A stretch of 64,000 nucleotides of DNA, taken from contig NZ_VFJE01000050.1 of the NCBI RefSeq assembly GCF_006385255.1, positions 124,001-188,000 of the forward strand. The letters are read 5' to 3'. Under the pieces are notes generated by a model. The model was not told the origin of the DNA. It worked only from the letters and a program-made list of their open reading frames with translations, and did not search any database. Shown piece after piece: positions 33,280-42,089 of this stretch. The stretch is from Flavobacterium microcysteis (GTDB lineage: Bacteria > Bacteroidota > Bacteroidia > Flavobacteriales > Flavobacteriaceae). Positions within the stretch are counted from its first letter, which is position 1, and every line of letters begins with the position of its first letter. Position numbers and translations under genes: made by a program.

Positions 33280-33963
33280 TTATTTTCTTTTTTCTATTTT
33301 CTCAAGAGCTGATTTTACAAGCTTTTGGTCACTTGGAAACCATCCCTGCAACATAATCGAGAATCCGAAAATAATTAAAAGTATGCTGGTTATTTTCTTA
33401 ATTTTTAGAATATTAGAAGATGTCATTTTGTTTTTAAGTCTTTTTGCTAAAAACATTTTTGCCAAATCGACCATAAGGTAAGTACCTATAACTGAAGCAA
33501 AGAAAACAATTAGACGGGAAGTTTTTAAATCAAGCTGAGGTCCGAAGGTAATGATAATCAAAAGCCAAAATCCCAGTACGCCAACATTGATAAAATTGAG
33601 AAGAAATCCTTTAATAAAAAGGCTTCCGTAATTTTTTTTGATAAGTTCAACTTCAGCTTCTTCAGAAATATTTTTACTTGCCTTGTTGAGTTTTAGATAG
33701 GAAATGATGCCATAGGTAAGCATAATCAGTCCTCCAAAAATAAAAAGAGCCGGTTCATCTTTTAAACTGTTGATAAGTCGGTAACTACTGAAATAAGCAA
33801 TGCAGATGAAAAGAACATCTGCTACTATAACTCCAAAATCGAAAACCAATGCAGCGCGTATACCTTTAACTGCGGCAGTTTCTAGCAGTATAAAAAAAAC
33901 AGGCCCGATCATAAAGCATAGGAATAAACCTAGAGGAATGCCTGTTAAGATGTCTTGAATCAT
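33280..33963 (-). CDS. LysE-family exporter-like membrane protein (227 aa)
   Basis: Six hydrophobic helices are predicted, beginning ILTGIPLGLFLCFMIGPVFFILLETA; the G-P-x-F-F motif and following segment are typical of LysE/RhtB amino-acid exporters. I use the ATG at 33963, which begins where the family usually does. The ATG at 34026 (248 residues, starting MHKLLIEYG) cannot be excluded, because a -7 box lies close upstream at 34043-34050 and leaves a leader of about 12 nt. The substrate is unknown. A tRNA-Cys gene is on its 3' side. Confidence 0.8.
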   Translation of the reverse strand: MIQDILTGIPLGLFLCFMIGPVFFILLETAAVKGIRAALVFDFGVIVADVLFICIAYFSSYRLINSLKDEPALFIFGGLIMLTYGIISYLKLNKASKNISEEAEVELIKKNYGSLFIKGFLLNFINVGVLGFWLLIIITFGPQLDLKTSRLIVFFASVIGTYLMVDLAKMFLAKRLKNKMTSSNILKIKKITSILLIIFGFSIMLQGWFPSDQKLVKSALEKIEKRK

Positions 33964-34042
33964 TAAAAAAGGATTGTAATTTTTGAAAGTTTCTTCAGAT
34001 CCATATTCAATCAGCAATTTATGCAAATTAAAAATAGTAACA

Positions 34043-34050
34043 CAAAGATA
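34043..34050 (-). promoter_or_regulatory. -7 box for the LysE-type gene
   Basis: The minus strand reads TATCTTTG (TAnnTTTG), 17 bp before the far ATG at 34026 and 80 bp before the preferred start at 33963. Confidence 0.6.
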
Positions 34051-34078
34051 ATTTAAAAATTACAATCCTTAGCAGTCT

Positions 34079-34759
34079 TTATCGCTTGGATTCTGTAATA
34101 TTTCCTCCTGCGAAAGTCTTTTTGTTTATTTTTTTAGGACTTCCATAAATAGTGATGTCTCCTCCTGCCCTGGTTTTTGCATCAACAAGTTCTGAAGCTC
34201 TTACATCAGCTTCTCCACCAGCATTGATAGCAACTGCAGTATGTGAAGTTTCTAAATCTTTAGCATCAACTATACCTCCAGAATTGATAACAATATCCTG
34301 GCTGTTAGCATTTCCTTTTAGTTTTACGATACCGCCCGAAGTAGCTTTTACATCTAATTTTTGAACATCAAGGCTGATTTTTATTTCTGCTCCTTCTTTT
34401 GAATTGACATGAAAATCAATGGCTTTGAACGTTTTTTCGCTTGAAACATAAGAACCTTCACTGGCTTCAATAGTTTCAATTTCGTTTTTGTAATAAAGAA
34501 TAGCAGTAATATCTTCTCCTTTCAAAAGCTTTTTAAGTTTCATTCTTACTTTCAGCTCTCCATTTTTGTTGACAATTTCAACATCTTCTCTACGCTCTCC
34601 TGTTATTTCAATTTTGTTTTCGTTAGCAGGAACCAGCTGTAGTGAAATCCTATCAAAAACTTTTACCTGGTCAAAGTCACCTAAATTTTTGGTAAGCTTT
34701 TCTTGTGCAAAATTCACCTGTGATAGCATTAATAATGCTACTAAAATTATCTTTTTCAT
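34079..34759 (-). CDS. Head-GIN domain protein, DUF2807 (226 aa)
   Basis: A signal peptide (MKKIILVALLMLSQVNFAQE) leads into a repeating beta-solenoid of short strands ending in G or N (TSGGIVKLKG, NSGGIVDAKD, NAGGEADVRA, RAGGDITIYG). This is the right-handed beta-helix DUF2807/head-GIN domain, common in Bacteroidota envelope proteins of unknown role. It lies between the LysE-type gene and rnr, all leftward; rnr is 27 bp upstream of it, so read-through is possible. Confidence 0.85.
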   Translation of the reverse strand: MKKIILVALLMLSQVNFAQEKLTKNLGDFDQVKVFDRISLQLVPANENKIEITGERREDVEIVNKNGELKVRMKLKKLLKGEDITAILYYKNEIETIEASEGSYVSSEKTFKAIDFHVNSKEGAEIKISLDVQKLDVKATSGGIVKLKGNANSQDIVINSGGIVDAKDLETSHTAVAINAGGEADVRASELVDAKTRAGGDITIYGSPKKINKKTFAGGNITESKR

Positions 34760-34786
34760 GGTCTTATAATTTGATTAGTATCTTAC

Positions 34787-36973
34787 TTATTCATTCTTTC
34801 TCAGAAAAGTAAAGTCCAATTGTTTTTTAACCAGATCGGCGCTTTTTACTTTAACATAAACTTCGTCTCCTAATTGCAGGATATTCTTTGAAATTTCTCC
34901 AACCAATGCATATTGCTTTTCATCAAATGTGTAATAATCATCACGTATTTCACGAATTCTACACATACCTTCACATTTATTGGAAACAATTTCTACATAA
35001 ATTCCCCATTCTGTTACTCCAGAAATCACACCCAAAAACTCTTCATCTTGGTGATCCTGCATATACTTGACCTGCATGTATTTAATACTGTCTCGTTCTG
35101 CATTTGTAGCCAAAACTTCCATATTAGACGAGTGTTGGCATTTCTCTTCATAGGATTCTTCATCGGCTGATTTTCCTCCGTCGAGATAATGCTGTAACAA
35201 ACGATGTGCCATTACATCAGGATAACGCCTGATTGGTGATGTAAAGTGCGAATAATAGTCAAATGCCAAACCATAATGCCCTATATTCTCTGTTGAATAT
35301 TTCGCTTTACTCATAGATCGGATGGTCAACGTATCAACCATATTCTGTTCTTTTTTTCCGTTGACATCTTCAAGCAATTGATTCAGCGATTTGGAAATAT
35401 CTTTTTTAGATTTAAAATTGATACTGTATCCAAATTTTGAAATCACCGTTTGTAAATTGATCAGTTTATTTTCATCCGGTTCGTCGTGAATTCGATAAAC
35501 AAATGTTTTCTTAGGTTTTTGTTTTCCAATGAATTCAGCTACTTTTCTATTGGCTAATAACATAAATTCCTCAATCAGATGGTTGGCATCTTTAGAGACT
35601 TTAAAATACACTCCAACAGGTTCTGCCGCTTCATTAAGATTGAATTTTACTTCAACTTTATCAAATGAAATAGCTCCATCACGCATTCTCTTTTTGCGTA
35701 ATATCTTGGCCAGCTCATCCATTTTTAAGGTTGCTTTCTGAATGGCTTCCGGTACGATGAATTCGCTTCTGGTTAACGAAATCTCTGCAGGAATACTATT
35801 TCCTTTTGTTTCGATGATATGTTGTGCTTCTTCATAAGCAAAACGCTGGTCAGAATAAATTACCGTTCTTCCAAACCATTGGTTAACTATCTCAGCATTT
35901 TCCTTTAATTCAAAAATGGCTGAGAATGTATATTTTTCTTCATGCGGTCGCAATGAACAGGCAAAATTTGACAATACTTCAGGAAGCATTGGCACTACCC
36001 TATCTACCAGATATACCGAAGTAGCTCTTTGATAGGCTTCATTATCCAAAATAGTTCCTTCTTCCAGATAATAGGAAACATCGGCAATATGGACACCTAT
36101 TTCATAATTTCCATTTTCTAACACCTGGAAAGACAAAGCGTCATCAAAATCTTTAGCATCTTTTGGATCGATTGTAAAAGTCAAAACATCACGCATATCA
36201 CGTCGTTTGGCTATTTCGCTTTCCTGGATAGATGTATCTAGTTTTTGGGCATAGGCTTCAACTTCGACAGGAAAATCGTATGGTAAGCCGTATTCTGCTA
36301 AAATCGCATGGATTTCTGTATTGTGCTCACCAGGTTTTCCAAGAACTTTGATAACAACTCCAAACGGACTGTCGGCTTTTTTAGGCCAATCTTCAATATG
36401 AACTAGAACAACATCACCATTCTGAGCTTCTCCTATCTTATCTTTTGGAATGAAAATATCCGTATACATTTTCGGATTAGCTGTAGAAACAAAGGCAAAG
36501 TTTTTTTGGATATCAATGACTCCTACAAAATCAGTCTTTTTTCTTTCAATAATTTCAATGACCTCACCTTCAGGCTTTTTACCTCTTCTTCGGTTATAGA
36601 CATAAATCTTTACCTTGTCACCATCTAAGGCTTTGTTCAGGTTATTGGTAGGAATAAAAATATCATCTTCAAATTCTTCCGAAACAAAATAAGCAGTTTT
36701 TCTGCTCGTCATGTCGATAACACCTTCGTAATAATCCTGGCTGGTAGCTATTACCATATATTTACCCGGCTCAATCTCTACAATTTTTTTCTGTGAGGCT
36801 AAAAGCTTAAGGTCTTTTATAATTTCATTTCTGCTTTTTGTATCATCTACTTCAAGCTTTGCTCCTATTTGTTTATAATTGAATGTCTTATTGGCGTCTT
36901 GCGATAAAATCTTTAAAATTTTTGCTGTAAAGTCTTTAGTTTTATTTACAGGCTTTCTGGGTTTCTTACTCAT
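34787..36973 (-). CDS. rnr: Ribonuclease R
   Basis: A 3'-5' exoribonuclease of the RNB family that degrades structured RNA. Its 728 residues give two cold-shock/OB domains (about 70-230), the RNB catalytic domain with the aspartate-rich site (IDPKDAKDFDDALSF, about 260-275, with its acidic metal ligands intact), and a C-terminal S1 domain (about 640-720). The final about 10 residues do not form the long basic tail seen in E. coli RNase R, so the protein is shorter than the 813-residue E. coli form. It is the first leftward gene before the gene-poor candidate origin region. Confidence 0.95.
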   Translation of the reverse strand: MSKKPRKPVNKTKDFTAKILKILSQDANKTFNYKQIGAKLEVDDTKSRNEIIKDLKLLASQKKIVEIEPGKYMVIATSQDYYEGVIDMTSRKTAYFVSEEFEDDIFIPTNNLNKALDGDKVKIYVYNRRRGKKPEGEVIEIIERKKTDFVGVIDIQKNFAFVSTANPKMYTDIFIPKDKIGEAQNGDVVLVHIEDWPKKADSPFGVVIKVLGKPGEHNTEIHAILAEYGLPYDFPVEVEAYAQKLDTSIQESEIAKRRDMRDVLTFTIDPKDAKDFDDALSFQVLENGNYEIGVHIADVSYYLEEGTILDNEAYQRATSVYLVDRVVPMLPEVLSNFACSLRPHEEKYTFSAIFELKENAEIVNQWFGRTVIYSDQRFAYEEAQHIIETKGNSIPAEISLTRSEFIVPEAIQKATLKMDELAKILRKKRMRDGAISFDKVEVKFNLNEAAEPVGVYFKVSKDANHLIEEFMLLANRKVAEFIGKQKPKKTFVYRIHDEPDENKLINLQTVISKFGYSINFKSKKDISKSLNQLLEDVNGKKEQNMVDTLTIRSMSKAKYSTENIGHYGLAFDYYSHFTSPIRRYPDVMAHRLLQHYLDGGKSADEESYEEKCQHSSNMEVLATNAERDSIKYMQVKYMQDHQDEEFLGVISGVTEWGIYVEIVSNKCEGMCRIREIRDDYYTFDEKQYALVGEISKNILQLGDEVYVKVKSADLVKKQLDFTFLRKNE

Positions 36974-37112
36974 ATTCTTTTCTAATAATGCTGAAAATTA
37001 CGAAATTGTAGGCAGTTTCTTCTCAAATGTTAATTTTTTTAAACAAAATATAACTTTTGGTCTGTTCATGAATAAAAGCATTTCTTGCTATCTTTATGAA
37101 AACCAAATTCAA

Positions 37113-37352
37113 ATGGAAAATTTCATTACTATCGCAATCTTCAATTATCCTCATGAAATCACTATTTTAAAACATAGACTCGATTTAGAGGACATCCGAT
37201 ATTTTTTCGAAAACGAGACAATGATGAACATCGTTCCAATGTATTCTCAGGCATTGGGAGGAATCAAATTGAAAGTCCATCCGGAAGATGTAGAAGAAAC
37301 CAAAGAAATTCTTGACGAACTTAACCGTAACCAAAATTTGAAAATCGTTTAA
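37113..37352 (+). CDS. DUF2007-type small protein (79 aa)
   Basis: The frame is open further upstream, but the ATG at 37113 (MENFITIAIFNYPHE) fits the family. The sequence has the DUF2007 pattern: an N-terminal strand and helix (YPHEITILKHRLDLEDI), a central FENETMMNIVPMYSQALGGIKLKV strand pair and the VEETKEIL helix. The family was named a putative signal-transducing domain but has no proven role. It is the last gene before the gene-free candidate origin. Confidence 0.8.
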   Translation: MENFITIAIFNYPHEITILKHRLDLEDIRYFFENETMMNIVPMYSQALGGIKLKVHPEDVEETKEILDELNRNQNLKIV

Positions 37353-37989
37353 ATCTTCCGAAGTTGTCAACATTCATTAAAAACATAAAAAGAAAAAAGA
37401 AATTTTAAATTAATTTTTTGATGGTTATTATAGCTTGTTGATAGTTAGAATAATTTAATTTTTTAGATGTAGGATTTTAAGATAGCATTTGTTATACCGA
37501 CTTATCAACAATTAGAATTTGGTTTAAAGACTTCATTTTTAAGTATTTTTAATACTTTGTTAACATCCGTTGATAATCGTTTTTACTTCTAAATTGTAAA
37601 TAACTTTACTTGTTAATTTGTGTTAACAAACTAATTTTTGATGCTGATAACTTTTCCAAAAAATCGCCAAACTAAATTTGCTTTTCTAAATGTAATTTTG
37701 GATTAGTCATTTTAATTGAACAAACAAGAAATACTTCTAAAATTCTATCCGAAGTTATGAACAATCCATGTTAATTTATAATTAACTAAAAGTCAGTACA
37801 TTGTAAATTCCTGTTAACATCGCAATAAATTAACATTTACGTTACAATTTATATAATGATTATCAGTCTTTTACAAAACCACAAAATCGTAAAGGATTGA
37901 TAATCAAAAGAAGCAACTTCAATAGGATTTAGTTTGGTAAATGGAAACTGTTGCGGTAAATTTGCAGTACACAACTAATTAATAGAACT
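37353..37989. other. Gene-free A+T-rich region; candidate oriC
   Basis: This 637-bp stretch lacks credible ORFs and RNA genes. It carries DnaA-box-like nonamers: TTGTCAACA at 37364, TGTTGATAG at 37436 (reverse), TTATCAACA at 37502 and CGTTGATAA at 37568 (reverse). Others are TGCTGATAA at 37642 (reverse), TTATGAACA at 37755, TTATCAGTC at 37860 and GATTGATAA at 37895 (reverse). GTTAACA recurs at 37559, 37622 and 37813. A near-poly-A/T run lies at 37381-37420. The right end holds the rpiB promoter. The oriC assignment is inference. Confidence 0.5.
37933..37964 (+). promoter_or_regulatory. Promoter of rpiB (TTTG-N20-TAnnTTTG)
   Basis: A -33 TTTG (37933-37936) and a -7 TAAATTTG (37957-37964) are separated by 20 bp. 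This is the best-formed Bacteroidota promoter in the window, ending 25 bp before the rpiB ATG. Confidence 0.75.
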
Positions 37990-38421
37990 ATGAAAATTTC
38001 AATAGGAAATGACCACGCCGGACCGGAATATAAAATGGCGATTGTAGAAATGCTAAAAGCTAAAGGTTATGAAGTAACCAATTATGGAACTGATACGACT
38101 GATAGCGTGGATTATCCTGATTTTGGACATCCTGTAGCTTTGGATGTTGAAAACGGAAAAGCAGATTTCGGAATCGTAATCTGTGGCAGCGGCAACGGAA
38201 TCAATATGACTGTTAATAAACATCAGGGAATTCGTAGTGCTTTATGCTGGACTAAAGAAATTGCAGCATTGGCAAGACAGCATAACAATGCCAATATCAT
38301 CAGTATCCCGGCACGTTTTACAGCCATACACCAGGCCGTAGAAATGGTAGAAACTTTTTTAAATACCGATTTCGAAGGCGGAAGACACCAAAATCGTGTA
38401 AATAAGATAGCTTGCAGCTAA
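37990..38421 (+). CDS. rpiB: Ribose-5-phosphate isomerase B (143 aa)
   Basis: It interconverts ribose-5-phosphate and ribulose-5-phosphate in the pentose phosphate pathway. The conserved GNDHAGPEYK start, with the D-H of the active site, is visible. So are the catalytic Cys region ICGSGNGINM (about 66-75) and the HNNANIISIPARF strand. The length is typical. It is the first rightward gene after the candidate origin, with a canonical promoter and an intrinsic terminator. Confidence 0.95.
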   Translation: MKISIGNDHAGPEYKMAIVEMLKAKGYEVTNYGTDTTDSVDYPDFGHPVALDVENGKADFGIVICGSGNGINMTVNKHQGIRSALCWTKEIAALARQHNNANIISIPARFTAIHQAVEMVETFLNTDFEGGRHQNRVNKIACS

Positions 38422-38445
38422 AACATCTTTTCGAAATATAATTTA

Positions 38446-38486
38446 AAAGCATCTTTGAAACACGGGTTTTTAAGATGCTTTTTTTA
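38446..38486 (+). terminator. Terminator after rpiB
   Basis: The stem AAAGCATCTT/AAGATGCTTT encloses a 16-bp loop that can fold into an inner AAAC/GTTT hairpin, and it ends in a seven-T run. Confidence 0.75.
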
Positions 38487-38522
38487 AATTGCCTCCTCTT
38501 AAAATTATTATCAAGACTTCAT

Positions 38523-40676
38523 ATGACCAATTTAGAATTCATTTCCAAGCAAGTTACAGCGCCAGTAAAAAATATAGAAAACACATTGCAGCTTTTAAGT
38601 GAAGATTGCACTATACCTTTTATTTCAAGATATAGAAAAGACAAAACGGGTAACCTTGATGAGGTTATAATCGAACAGATTGCCAAATTGAATAAAGAAT
38701 TCGAAACCATTGTTAAAAGAAAAGAAGCTATTCTTAAATCGATAGAAGAACAGAATTCGTTAACTCCTGAATTGGAAAAAAAGATCAGGCAGAGTTTTGA
38801 TTTAAACGATCTGGAAGATTTATACCTGCCATTTAAGAAAAAGAAAAAAACAAGAGCTGATGTTGCCCGTGAAAAAGGATTGGAACCTTTGGCCAAGATT
38901 ATAATGGCGCAAAACAATGATGATATTGATTTTGTGGCTTCGAAATATATCAACGACAAGGTTGAAAACGAAGATGAAGCACTTCAGGGAGCAAGAGATA
39001 TTATAGCTGAGTGGATTAACGAAAACATCTTCATTAGGAAAAACCTTAGACGTATTTATCAACGAAAATCAGCAATTGTAACCAAAGCCGTTAAGCTGAA
39101 ATTTGAAAATGAATCGAGCCCGGAAGCAGAACAGATTAAACAAAAAGCTAAAAAATTTGAACAATATTTCGATTGGTCGGAAAATTTGATAAAAGCGCCT
39201 TCTCATAGACTTTTGGCAATGCTTCGTGCAGAAAATGAAGGATTTATAAAACTAAAGATTGAGATTGAAAATGAGGAAGCCATTGAAATGATGGAAGAGT
39301 CCATTATCAAAAATAAGAAAGAAACGGCTATCCATCTTAAAAAGGCAATTGAAGATAGTTACAAACGATTGTTAACTCCGGCCATTTCAAATGAAACGTT
39401 GCAGGAAGCAAAAGCAAAAGCCGACATCACAGCAATTCAGGTTTTTGCTGGCAATTTAGGACAGCTGTTACTAGCACCACCTTTAGGCGAAAAAAGGATT
39501 TTGGCGATTGATCCGGGTTTTAGAAGTGGATGTAAGATTGTTTGTCTAGATGAGAAAGGTGACCTGCTATACAACGAAACGATTTTCCCGCATGCGCCTC
39601 AAAATGAAACGGCTATTGCCATGAAAAAAATCCGTTCCATGGTAAATGCTTATAAAATTGATGCCATTTCAATTGGAAACGGAACCGCTTCGCGTGAAAC
39701 CGAATTTTTTATTAAAAAGATAGCTTTTGATAAACCACTTCAGGTATTTGTGGTAAGTGAGGCGGGAGCTTCGGTATATTCAGCTTCAAAAATTGCCCGA
39801 GATGAATTTCCAAATTATGACGTGACAGTTCGTGGGGCAGTTTCCATCGGAAGAAGATTATCCGATCCTTTGGCCGAATTGGTGAAAATTGAACCAAAAT
39901 CGATAGGAGTAGGTCAATACCAGCATGATGTTGACCAATCTCAGCTAAAAGAAGAATTAGATACAGTAGTCATGCGTTGCGTGAATTCTGTAGGTATTAA
40001 TATTAACACTGCGAGCAAATCTTTATTGAGTTATGTTTCTGGAATAGGGGAAAAGATGGCTGAAAATATTGTGGCTTATCGATCAGAAAACGGCGCTTTT
40101 GAAGAAAGAAAACAATTAAAGAAAGTACCTCGATTGGGAGAAAAAGCCTATCAACAGGCAGCAGCATTCGTCAGAATTTCAAATGCAAAAAATCCGCTGG
40201 ACAATTCTGCAGTGCATCCGGAAGCTTATGGTATAGTTGAAAAAATGGCAAAAGACTTGAAAATATCGCTAAATGAGCTGATTGCCAATAAGGAAAAAAT
40301 AAGCCAGATACCATTAGAAAAATATGTCACGGAAGATGTAGGATTATTAGGCTTGAAAGATATCGTCAAAGAATTAGAAAAACCAGGCTTGGATCCGAGA
40401 AAATCAGCCAAGGTTTTTGAATTTGATCCGAATGTAAAAACAATGAACGACCTCAGAACAGGAATGGTTTTGCCAGGAATAGTAAACAACATTACTAATT
40501 TTGGATGTTTTGTTGATATCGGAATCAAGGAAAGTGGGTTAGTTCATATTTCGCAACTAAAAGAAGGCTATGTTTCTGATGTGAATGAAGTGGTCAAATT
40601 ACACCAGCAAGTCCAGGTAAAAGTAGTTGAGATAGACGAAAGTAGAAAAAGGATTCAGCTGACTATGATTTTATAA
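38523..40676 (+). CDS. tex: Tex-like RNA-binding protein (717 aa)
   Basis: This conserved nucleic-acid-binding protein is related to eukaryotic Spt6. I use the ATG at 38523 (MTNLEFISKQV); the earlier in-frame ATG at 38475 falls inside the rpiB terminator arm. The order is an N-terminal helical Tex domain (about 20-200), a YqgF/RNase H-like fold (about 320-450, with ILAIDPGFRSGCK), tandem helix-hairpin-helix units (about 490-560, SYVSGIGEKMAENIVAYR) and a C-terminal S1 domain (about 640-715). Basic surface residues suit binding of structured RNA in transcription or toxin-gene regulation. Confidence 0.95.
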   Translation: MTNLEFISKQVTAPVKNIENTLQLLSEDCTIPFISRYRKDKTGNLDEVIIEQIAKLNKEFETIVKRKEAILKSIEEQNSLTPELEKKIRQSFDLNDLEDLYLPFKKKKKTRADVAREKGLEPLAKIIMAQNNDDIDFVASKYINDKVENEDEALQGARDIIAEWINENIFIRKNLRRIYQRKSAIVTKAVKLKFENESSPEAEQIKQKAKKFEQYFDWSENLIKAPSHRLLAMLRAENEGFIKLKIEIENEEAIEMMEESIIKNKKETAIHLKKAIEDSYKRLLTPAISNETLQEAKAKADITAIQVFAGNLGQLLLAPPLGEKRILAIDPGFRSGCKIVCLDEKGDLLYNETIFPHAPQNETAIAMKKIRSMVNAYKIDAISIGNGTASRETEFFIKKIAFDKPLQVFVVSEAGASVYSASKIARDEFPNYDVTVRGAVSIGRRLSDPLAELVKIEPKSIGVGQYQHDVDQSQLKEELDTVVMRCVNSVGININTASKSLLSYVSGIGEKMAENIVAYRSENGAFEERKQLKKVPRLGEKAYQQAAAFVRISNAKNPLDNSAVHPEAYGIVEKMAKDLKISLNELIANKEKISQIPLEKYVTEDVGLLGLKDIVKELEKPGLDPRKSAKVFEFDPNVKTMNDLRTGMVLPGIVNNITNFGCFVDIGIKESGLVHISQLKEGYVSDVNEVVKLHQQVQVKVVEIDESRKRIQLTMIL

Positions 40677-40703
40677 AAATTGTAAATCGAATACAAAATT
40701 TTT

Positions 40704-40711
40704 TATATTTG
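40704..40711 (+). promoter_or_regulatory. -7 box for the small HTH gene
   Basis: TATATTTG (TAnnTTTG) lies 44 bp before the ATG at 40756. Confidence 0.6.
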
Positions 40712-40755
40712 AAAAACTCCCTGAAAATTAAAGCCGTAACTAAATTGTAAGCCAA

Positions 40756-41103
40756 ATGATAAAACTAAATTTAAAGCCTATTTTTAAGATGAAAGGGATT
40801 ACTAAACCAGTAAAGTATCTTATTGAAAAAGGGCATTCGGGAAGTTATGCCAATGGAGCAGTAAACGACAAACTCATGTCAATTCCTTTTAAGAAACTAG
40901 AACAGTTCTGTATCGATTTTAACTGTACACCAAACGATCTGTTTGATTTCATTCCGGAAAAAGACCAGAAACTTTCAAAAGACCATGCTCTTTATTCCAT
41001 TTCGAAAGGTGACACTATTGGAGAAATCCACAAGTTGTTAAACGACTTGCCTGTTTCTAAAATTAAAGAACTATATGAAGTTTTGAAAAACGATAGGGAA
41101 TAA
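40756..41103 (+). CDS. Small XRE/HTH_26-like DNA-binding protein (115 aa)
   Basis: Residues about 5-65 resemble the compact Cro/C1-type HTH_26 domain. They include KPVKYLIEKG, a DNA-reading helix region and the family signature KLEQFCIDFNCTPNDLFDF near residues 47-65. The C-terminal half is helical and charged and may dimerise. The target is unknown. It stands alone between tex and a bidirectional terminator. Such proteins are often autoregulatory transcription factors; no operator could be identified. Confidence 0.75.
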   Translation: MIKLNLKPIFKMKGITKPVKYLIEKGHSGSYANGAVNDKLMSIPFKKLEQFCIDFNCTPNDLFDFIPEKDQKLSKDHALYSISKGDTIGEIHKLLNDLPVSKIKELYEVLKNDRE

Positions 41104-41137
41104 AAAAAGCCTCCAGATTATCTGGAGGCTTTTTTTA
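41102..41137. terminator. Bidirectional terminator
   Basis: A 10-bp G+C-rich stem (GCCTCCAGA/TCTGGAGGC with flanking A and T runs) has a TTA loop between the HTH gene and the convergent DoxX gene. Confidence 0.88.
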
Positions 41138-41141
41138 TTTA

Positions 41142-41513
41142 TTAAGTGAACATAGGTTTATACTTGTCCCAGTTGTCAGCAATCATCCAGATATTAATCA
41201 GAAAAAGCACGCCGGCAATAGAAAGTCCGGAAGGCATAAATACTGCATTGTGCAATACGATCCCAACAGTTACTGGAAGAATAACAATAGCTCCCAAAGC
41301 TCTTGTTTTTGGAAAAATAAATAATAACCCGCCTAACAACTCAATTGTAGCAACCAAAGGCAAAAGCCATACAAGGGTACCTATAGCTTCATAAAGTTTC
41401 AATTGTTCTGGTGTTGCCTCAGGCATAGGCATATAATGAAAAAATTTGTCCAGGCCGGCGTTGATAAACATCAGCCCAAAAAGAACACAAAGAATGGTTT
41501 TGATTATTTTCAT
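41142..41513 (-). CDS. DoxX-family membrane protein (123 aa)
   Basis: Four predicted membrane helices start with the MKIIKTILCVLFGLMFINAGLDKF segment. The F-I-N-A-G-L-D-K-F run is the DoxX signature near the first helix, and GGLLFIFPKT and a Pro-containing third helix follow. It is a second DoxX-like protein in this window (another is at 13783), with low identity by eye. Redox partner and substrate are unknown. It ends 4 bp from the bidirectional terminator. Confidence 0.85.
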   Translation of the reverse strand: MKIIKTILCVLFGLMFINAGLDKFFHYMPMPEATPEQLKLYEAIGTLVWLLPLVATIELLGGLLFIFPKTRALGAIVILPVTVGIVLHNAVFMPSGLSIAGVLFLINIWMIADNWDKYKPMFT

Positions 41514-41614
41514 GTTTTATTATTTTTTAAGTTATTTTGTTATAGCTAAATTAAAAAATTAAGCGTTTATATTTTAAAATAATAAAAAATTAAGTAAAAT
41601 AATCATTAAAATAA

Positions 41615-41646
41615 AAGCCTCAAAGATTTCATAATCCTTGAGGCTT
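41615..41646 (-). terminator. Terminator after tatA
   Basis: The stem AAGCCTCAAAGATT/AATCCTTGAGGCTT has one mismatch and a TCAT-containing loop. On the minus strand it runs into TTTTATTTT. Confidence 0.75.
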
Positions 41647-41672
41647 CAATAAAACAGTTTTAAAAAACGGTC

Positions 41673-41852
41673 TTAAACTTTTGTATCTTCTTCTTTTTTA
41701 GATGCAGCCGGTTGGTCATCCTTAGCAGCATTTTTGAATTCTTTTATACCCGAACCCAATCCTTTCATCAATTCTGGAATTTTTTTACCTCCAAAAAGCA
41801 ATAAGATAATCGCAACGATTACAAGAATTTCTGTTAAACCTAATTTTCCCAT
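41673..41852 (-). CDS. tatA: Sec-independent translocase protein TatA/E (59 aa)
   Basis: This protein forms the channel of the twin-arginine export pathway. I start at the ATG at 41852 ([12 protein letters not shown]), because a frame start at 41924 precedes the promoter at 41898-41905. The single N-terminal helix is followed by the conserved [14 protein letters not shown] amphipathic segment and a charged Lys/Glu tail. The 59-residue length is at the short end for TatA. tatB/tatC are not adjacent. It is monocistronic, leftward, next to the divergent M23 gene. Confidence 0.93.
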   Translation of the reverse strand: MGKLGLTEILVIVAIILLLFGGKKIPELMKGLGSGIKEFKNAAKDDQPAASKKEEDTKV

Positions 41853-41897
41853 GATTAAAAAGTTTATGCTTTGGCAAAAGCATTTGTAAATATTCTG

Positions 41898-41905
41898 CAA
41901 ATGTA
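41898..41905 (-). promoter_or_regulatory. -7 box for tatA
   Basis: The minus strand reads TACATTTG (TAnnTTTG), 45 bp before the ATG at 41852. It excludes the upstream frame start at 41924. Confidence 0.7.
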
Positions 41906-42064
41906 AAAAGAAAAACCGTACCACTTTCTTTCTATAACAAATAATTATAAGTTAAAAAAGGCCTTTTAACTTGGAAAGCCTTCCTAATCAATAAGCTTTT
42001 CCTTTTATAACTGATTTAACAGCTTAGTAATTGCAGAAAAACATTGGCAAGACATCCAAATCAT

Positions 42065-42072
42065 TATATTTG
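42065..42072 (+). promoter_or_regulatory. -7 box for the M23 peptidase gene
   Basis: TATATTTG followed by TAAAATAC lies 17 bp before the ATG at 42090. Confidence 0.7.
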
Positions 42073-42089
42073 TAAAATACAAAAATGAA

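Noticed and set aside
36879..37112. Long N-terminal extension of the DUF2007 protein over the start of rnr
   Set aside because: It would overlap rnr on the opposite strand by 95 bp and add residues absent from the family; the ATG at 37113 fits the domain.
37353..37989. CRISPR array or other regular repeat array
   Set aside because: The short repeats (GTTAACA, TTATCA) differ in spacing and orientation and show no direct repeat-spacer pattern.
41853..41924. 24-codon N-terminal extension of tatA
   Set aside because: The exact TAnnTTTG promoter at 41898-41905 lies in the extension, and TatA proteins start directly before the membrane helix.
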